A stretch of 54,472 nt of DNA from Deltaproteobacteria bacterium. Its GTDB lineage: Bacteria; Desulfobacterota; Syntrophia; Syntrophales; JAAYKM01. A program made the position numbers and the translations under genes. Location of the stretch: contig JAAYKM010000075.1 in assembly GCA_012522415.1 (NCBI GenBank), forward strand, positions 1 to 54,472, read 5' to 3'. The notes below the pieces were generated by a model, which was given only the letters and a program-made list of their open reading frames with translations, did no database searches and was not told the DNA's origin. Of this stretch, positions 50,680 to 54,472 are shown piece after piece (the first letter of the stretch is position 1; each line of letters opens with the position of its first letter).

Positions 50680-51482
50680 ATCAGACCTCGCTCCGTTTTT
50701 TCTTCCAGCTTCACACTTATTCTCATGATACTTCTGCTTTTTCCCGTTTCTTCGTCGACATCGAGGACCACGCCCTGCATGCGGATATCCCGTTTGGCGA
50801 CGTCGAAACGGTTGGGTATCTGACTCAGAAAGCGGTCCAGGACAGCGGGGGTTTTGATGCCGATAACCGAGTCGAAAGGCCCCGTCATGCCGACATCGGT
50901 AATGTAGGCGGTTCCACCGGGAAGCACCTCGTTATCCGCCGTTTGCACGTGCGTATGGGTCCCCAAAACCGCCGTGACCTGGCCATCCAGAAACCAGCCC
51001 AGGGCCCTTTTCTCCGAGGTCGCTTCGGCGTGCATATCCACAATGACGATTCCGGCTCGGCCCTTCAATTTTTCTGTTTCTTCCTTTGCTTTTTTGAAAG
51101 GACAATCGAGGGAGCGCATGAACACCCGCCCTTCAAGATTGATGACCCCCACGGGGTCTCCCGTCACGGCGGAAAGGACCGTGCTTCCGTAACCCGGATT
51201 CATGCCCGGATAATTGGCGGGACGTAATAAGTTTTCATAATCATCTATAAAATCCATGACCTCCTTCTTGTCCCATATATGGTTTCCCGAGGTCAGGACA
51301 TCGATATCGTACCGGAGCAACTCATCGACAATATCCCGGGTCACGCCAAATCCGGAAGCGGCGTTCTCACAGTTGGCAATGACGAAGTCAATATCGTGAT
51401 CCTTCACCGCCTTCGGAAGAAGCTCTCTCACAGCCCGGCGTCCCGGCTTGCCCATAATGTCGCCGATAAAAAGTATTTTCAT
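50676..51482 (-). CDS. YmdB-type metallophosphoesterase
   Basis: The ATG at 51482 (GGGGGTC upstream) gives 268 residues. Motifs fit the TIGR00282/YmdB family: FIGDIMGKPGRRA, NCENAASGFGVT, SGNHIWDKKE, and GTHTHVQTADNEVLPGGTAY. Members hydrolyse 2',3'-cyclic nucleotides and in Bacillus affect biofilm formation and RNA decay. It lies just downstream of rny, the same neighbourhood as in Bacillus. It overlaps tyrS by 4 bp. Confidence 0.88.
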   Translation of the reverse strand: MKILFIGDIMGKPGRRAVRELLPKAVKDHDIDFVIANCENAASGFGVTRDIVDELLRYDIDVLTSGNHIWDKKEVMDFIDDYENLLRPANYPGMNPGYGSTVLSAVTGDPVGVINLEGRVFMRSLDCPFKKAKEETEKLKGRAGIVIVDMHAEATSEKRALGWFLDGQVTAVLGTHTHVQTADNEVLPGGTAYITDVGMTGPFDSVIGIKTPAVLDRFLSQIPNRFDVAKRDIRMQGVVLDVDEETGKSRSIMRISVKLEEKTERGLI

Positions 51483-51515
51483 GATGACCCCCACACAGGC
51501 CGCTCCCGCCAATGC

Positions 51516-53081
51516 CTATTTCGCATAATCGGATACCCGTGTTTCACGAATCACGGTCACCTTGATCTGTCCCGGATACGTCAGGTCTTCCTCGATCTTT
51601 TTGATGATATCCCGACACAGCATCACCGCGTCGTTGTCGGATATCTTCTCGTTCTCCACAAGGATACGGATTTCCCTTCCCGCCTGGATCGCGAAGCATT
51701 TATCCACACCGTTGAACGATTTGGCGATGGTTTCGAGTTCCTCCAGACGCTTCACGTACGATTCCAGCATTTCCCTTCTCGCACCCGGACGCGCGGCGGA
51801 CAGGGTATCGGCGGCCTGGACGAGGACACCCAGGAGCGTGTTGGTTCTACCGTCGTCATGATGGGTGGCGATCGCCTGGACAATGCGGGGGTTTTCACCA
51901 AATCGCCGCGCAAAGTCGGCGCCGATGGCCGCATGGGTTCCTTCTATTTTATGGTCCACGGCCTTGCCGATGTCATGAAGCAAGCCCGCCCGTTTGGCTT
52001 CCTTCACGTTCATCTTCATCTCCGCCGCCATCATGCCCGTCAAATAGGCGACATCGACGGAATGCTGGAGAACGTTCTGGGAAAAACTGGTCCGGTATCT
52101 AAGACTGCCCAGGAGGTATATGATTTCGGGATGGATGTCGTGAACCCCCACATCGAAGGAAGTTCGTTCACCGGTTTCACGGATGATCGTGTCCACCTCG
52201 GTTCGCACTTTTTTGACGATCTCTTCGATGCGTCCCGGGTGAATCCGGCCGTCCGTAATCAGCCGTTCAAGAGAGAGGCGAGCCACTTCACGACGGATGG
52301 GGTCAAAACTGGAAAGGACCACCGCTTCCGGGGTGTCATCCACGATGAGGTCGATCCCCGTAGCCGCTTCGATGGCCCGAATATTCCGCCCTTCCCGGCC
52401 GATGATACGTCCCTTCATTTCATCGTTCGGCAGGGTCACGACCGACACGGTATTTTCCGAAACATGATCACTCGCATATCGCTGGACGGCATAGGCAATA
52501 ATTTCACGCGACTTCTTTTCCGCCGTATTCTTCGCTTCATCCTCAATTTTGCGTACAAAGGCGGCCGCATCTTTTTTGGCGTCGCTTTCAACAGCCTGAA
52601 TCAGTTGTTTCTTGGCCTCCTCCGAGGAGAGTCCGGCAATTTTCTCAAGATTTTCCTTCTGCCGGCCGATCAGACGTGTCAGTTCGTCATTCTTTTCCGC
52701 CGCTTGAGCCTCTTTTCCGGCAATACCCTTTTCCCGCCCATCGAGGCTTGCCTCCCTCTGGGCAACGGCCTCTGTCTTTTTATCGAGGAGTTCTTCCCTG
52801 GAACGGAGTTTTTTCTCGAGATTTTCGAATTCCGTCTTGCTCTCCCTGGCCTCTCTTTCAAATTCCGTTTTCGACCGAAAGAGGTCTTCCTTGGCCTGAA
52901 GAACCGCTTCCTTGCGTATCGTTTCCGCCTCTTTTTTGGCTTCGTCCACAATCCGGTCAGCCAGACTTTCGGAAGACTCCAGTTTCTTTTTGGCCAGCCT
53001 TACCTGAAAGAGATAACCCAGAACCACACCGATAGCGATGGATCCCAGAATAATCAATATAATCAACCCGTTATTCAACAA
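51516..53081 (-). CDS. rny: Ribonuclease Y
   Basis: This membrane-anchored endoribonuclease initiates mRNA decay. The 521 residues comprise an N-terminal TM segment (about 5-25), a long coiled coil (about 30-210) rich in Glu/Lys, a KH domain with [19 protein letters not shown], and the HD domain with [15 protein letters not shown]. The start is TTG after GGGAGGTG. A small CGGGG-4-CCCCG hairpin (53100-53113) lies in the leader. It follows the 6S RNA gene. Confidence 0.93.
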   Translation of the reverse strand: MLNNGLIILIILGSIAIGVVLGYLFQVRLAKKKLESSESLADRIVDEAKKEAETIRKEAVLQAKEDLFRSKTEFEREARESKTEFENLEKKLRSREELLDKKTEAVAQREASLDGREKGIAGKEAQAAEKNDELTRLIGRQKENLEKIAGLSSEEAKKQLIQAVESDAKKDAAAFVRKIEDEAKNTAEKKSREIIAYAVQRYASDHVSENTVSVVTLPNDEMKGRIIGREGRNIRAIEAATGIDLIVDDTPEAVVLSSFDPIRREVARLSLERLITDGRIHPGRIEEIVKKVRTEVDTIIRETGERTSFDVGVHDIHPEIIYLLGSLRYRTSFSQNVLQHSVDVAYLTGMMAAEMKMNVKEAKRAGLLHDIGKAVDHKIEGTHAAIGADFARRFGENPRIVQAIATHHDDGRTNTLLGVLVQAADTLSAARPGARREMLESYVKRLEELETIAKSFNGVDKCFAIQAGREIRILVENEKISDNDAVMLCRDIIKKIEEDLTYPGQIKVTVIRETRVSDYAK

Positions 53082-53206
53082 TATCTGTACACCTCCCTTC
53101 GGGGTTCGCCCCGGCTAAACAGGAGAATTGAAACGATATTCAGGGATGGCATGTAAAATGGTGAGGAATATTTTTGTGGGACGGCCTTGGACCGGCAAAT
53201 TAATAA

Positions 53207-53396
53207 CCCCCGCCGATGCCGTGTCAACCACCTTTTTTGAACCTTGGGACCAAGTGGGTGCCCCTTGTCTTCGCTTCAGGCTTTCCGCGATCCCTAACGG
53301 GATTCAAGCGGACATGCACACGGCAAAAACGAAAAGGCTCCCGGTTCTAAGGTGTTGGCTCAAAAAACGAATGTCAATCACGCACATCGCAGGGGA
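53207..53396 (-). ncRNA. ssrS: 6S RNA
   Basis: The ~190-nt minus-strand segment right after zapA is the conserved place and size for 6S RNA. Ends pair: CCCCTGC...GATG near 53396-53380 with CATC...GGCGGGGG near 53223-53207. The interior recalls the 6S open-promoter bubble, with segments such as GAGCCAACACCTTAG and AAGCCTGAAGC. 6S RNA binds σ70 RNA polymerase in stationary phase. The structure was judged by eye only; the 3' end is approximate. Confidence 0.7.
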
Positions 53397-53401
53397 ATAG
53401 C

Positions 53402-53686
53402 TTATTTTTGATTAATTCGGTCAATCAGATCTATCAGTTCCTGGGTCTTTTTTTCCAGTTGCTCACTAATCAGTTTGTTTTCTCCTCTTGCTTTAAACAA
53501 CTCGCCTGCAATATTCAAGGCAGCTAAAACCGCTATCGCCAAGGTATTCGGATTCTGTCCCCCCTTGCTGACTTCATCTACCTTGTCGTTCACATACTGG
53601 ACAACCCCTGCAACAGCCTTCTCATCCGAATCACTTAATACCGTTAACTTCTGCCCCAGTATCTCGATATGAAAGCTTCTCTTCAA
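53402..53686 (-). CDS. zapA: Cell division protein ZapA
   Basis: ZapA bundles FtsZ filaments at the division ring. The 94-residue product has the typical head MKRSFHIEILGQKLTVLSD and Y-V-N-x-K-x2-E-V pattern near residue 31, then NTLAIAVLAALNIAGELFKA and a C-terminal coiled coil ending in ELIDLIDRINQK. It follows zapB by 17 bp and is followed by 6S RNA. Confidence 0.88.
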   Translation of the reverse strand: MKRSFHIEILGQKLTVLSDSDEKAVAGVVQYVNDKVDEVSKGGQNPNTLAIAVLAALNIAGELFKARGENKLISEQLEKKTQELIDLIDRINQK

Positions 53687-53703
53687 TAAGAAAACCCCAA
53701 GAT

Positions 53704-53940
53704 TTATTGAGCCGCATTAATATCCTGAAGCAAATCCAAAAGCGAATCCACCTTCGACCGTATCGTGTCTTTTTCCTCGTTCAATCCCCTTATTTTGTTG
53801 TAGGTCTCCTGTAACTCCAAATCCTTGTTTTTTAATACTTCCTCTAGTCTTTCGTACTTCGTCCTCAATTCCGCATAAGCTGAAACAATATTTCTAATCT
53901 TTTCTTCAAGATCCTTGAACCCCGGTATCTCCACTGTCAT
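53704..53940 (-). CDS. zapB: Small coiled-coil protein (ZapB-like)
   Basis: This 78-residue protein is almost wholly a coiled coil (from about residue 8), with leucine and charged heptads in LRTKYERLEEVLKNKDLELQ. Size, structure and place before zapA match ZapB-like division proteins. Sequence identity with E. coli ZapB is not obvious, so the call leans on context. AGGTGG lies before the ATG, with a promoter at 53987-54015. Confidence 0.7.
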   Translation of the reverse strand: MTVEIPGFKDLEEKIRNIVSAYAELRTKYERLEEVLKNKDLELQETYNKIRGLNEEKDTIRSKVDSLLDLLQDINAAQ

Positions 53941-53986
53941 TTTCCACCTCTTCCGAAGATCTGGCGCCCTCTACGACGCGGGGTTG

Positions 53987-54015
53987 ATTATGCCCAGAGC
54001 GCCGGTAAAAGTCAA
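53987..54015 (-). promoter_or_regulatory. Promoter of zapB-zapA-6S
   Basis: On the minus strand TTGACT (54015-54010), a 17-bp spacer and CATAAT (53992-53987) lie about 50 bp before the zapB start. Confidence 0.6.
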
Positions 54016-54032
54016 GGCATTATTTCCCTGTG

Positions 54033-54472
54033 CTATTTCGGCAAGTTATCGTTTTCAGACAGGTATAAATCGAAGGCTTCCCACATCCTCCCGGCGGACG
54101 TCATGACCGACGCCGCATGGCGGAAACGCGCGCCGCCGCGCAGTCCTTTCGTGTACCACAGCAGATGCTTACGGAAATTTCGGTATCCCGCCTTTTCCCC
54201 CGAATAGGCCACCTCCCGGTTCAGGTGGGTCTCGATGATCGTCCGACGTTCTTCCAGGGAGGGACGGCGGGGCGCGCCCCCCGCCGTGACGTCCATGATT
54301 TCCCGAAAGATCCAGGGGTTGCCCAAGGCACCGCGTCCCACCATACAGGCGTCGCAGCGGGACATGTTTTTCAGCCTCGCCGCGTCGGCGCCCTTGCGGA
54401 TGTCTCCATTACCGATGACGGGAATGGCCAGCCTCTCCTTTACCCGCCCGATCATATGCCAGTCGGCCGCCC
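54033..54472 (-). CDS. tRNA-dihydrouridine synthase, C-terminal part (runs off window)
   Basis: The frame is open to the window edge, so this is the C-terminal ~145 residues. The FMN-phosphate-binding region IPVIGNGDIRKGADAARL and CDACMVGRGALGNPWIF are typical of the DusA/DusB family, followed by the helical tRNA-binding tail. Dus reduces specific uridines in tRNA D-loops. The DusB subtype is likely but the N-terminal part is missing. Confidence 0.85.
   Translation of the reverse strand, partial: AADWHMIGRVKERLAIPVIGNGDIRKGADAARLKNMSRCDACMVGRGALGNPWIFREIMDVTAGGAPRRPSLEERRTIIETHLNREVAYSGEKAGYRNFRKHLLWYTKGLRGGARFRHAASVMTSAGRMWEAFDLYLSENDNLPK

Noticed and set aside
51279-53156. 625-codon open frame on the plus strand
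   Set aside because: It lies wholly antisense to rny and the YmdB-type gene, which carry clear motifs; the translation has no recognisable domain.

Overview
The window looks like chromosomal DNA of a Desulfobacterota (former Deltaproteobacteria) bacterium, most likely near Syntrophales. This is inferred from gene content: a thrS-infC-rpmI-rplT-pheS-pheT-ihfA-merR cluster, a zapB-zapA-6S RNA-rny cluster, a PxxKW-type cysteine-rich protein, a paired phenylacetate-CoA ligase and ACT-domain protein, a TrpB2-type tryptophan synthase, and BamD with other outer-membrane lipoproteins. No rRNA, dnaA or other decisive marker is present.

Layout. 1-650 is a gene-free block of GTCATTCCGAAC-type repeats. 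653-2239 (minus) is a three-gene operon: small helical protein, HD hydrolase, TPR lipoprotein. 2524-5159 (plus) holds a LysM protein and a PP-loop enzyme. 5166-7785 (minus) holds a DUF4301 protein and a YchF-like GTPase. 7967-11444 (plus) holds an MFS transporter, a HAD phosphatase and a phosphohexomutase. 11558-14287 (minus) is a giant UPF0182 membrane protein. 14512-18223 holds an APH/P-loop kinase fusion, bamD, trxA and an MTA-phosphorylase-like enzyme. 18189-20681 (minus) holds a duplicated CQLG-motif protein, a double-ACT protein and PaaK. mobA and a radical SAM gene follow. 23080-27683 (plus) is the conserved rpmH-rnpA-yidD-yidC-khpB-mnmE cluster, in which yidC carries an in-frame TAA. 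28605-29522 encodes a Sel1-repeat protein. 29532-30795 is a small island bounded by a 41-bp direct repeat of the tRNA-Arg(CCT) 3' half; it carries a RelE-like/XRE toxin-antitoxin pair. 30975-38833 holds the PxxKW protein and the merR...thrS cluster (minus). 39008-43633 (minus) holds tRNA-Val, pgsA, three envelope or unknown proteins, rsmI and a VKOR-thioredoxin fusion. 43676-46943 (minus) holds rarA, a Cys-rich protein and trpB2, the last preceded by a Trp-codon leader and a terminator. 47017-54472 (minus) holds a glycerol-3-phosphate-dehydrogenase-like protein, a PNPOx-family protein, a MoaD-like protein, tyrS, a YmdB-type phosphodiesterase, rny, 6S RNA, zapA, zapB and the end of a dus gene.

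Much of the window is core information processing: translation factors, aminoacyl-tRNA synthetases, tRNA and rRNA modification, RNA turnover, and membrane and outer-membrane biogenesis. The most notable observations are: (1) a complete candidate Trp attenuator (promoter, Shine-Dalgarno, 23-aa leader with three Trp codons, terminator) ahead of an isolated trpB2; (2) an internal stop in the otherwise intact yidC; (3) the tRNA-Arg-flanked toxin-antitoxin island; (4) an infC whose best start is AUA; (5) a small protein made of two 70-residue-spaced repeats, each ending in CQLGxF. All function calls come from reading motifs; no database search was run.
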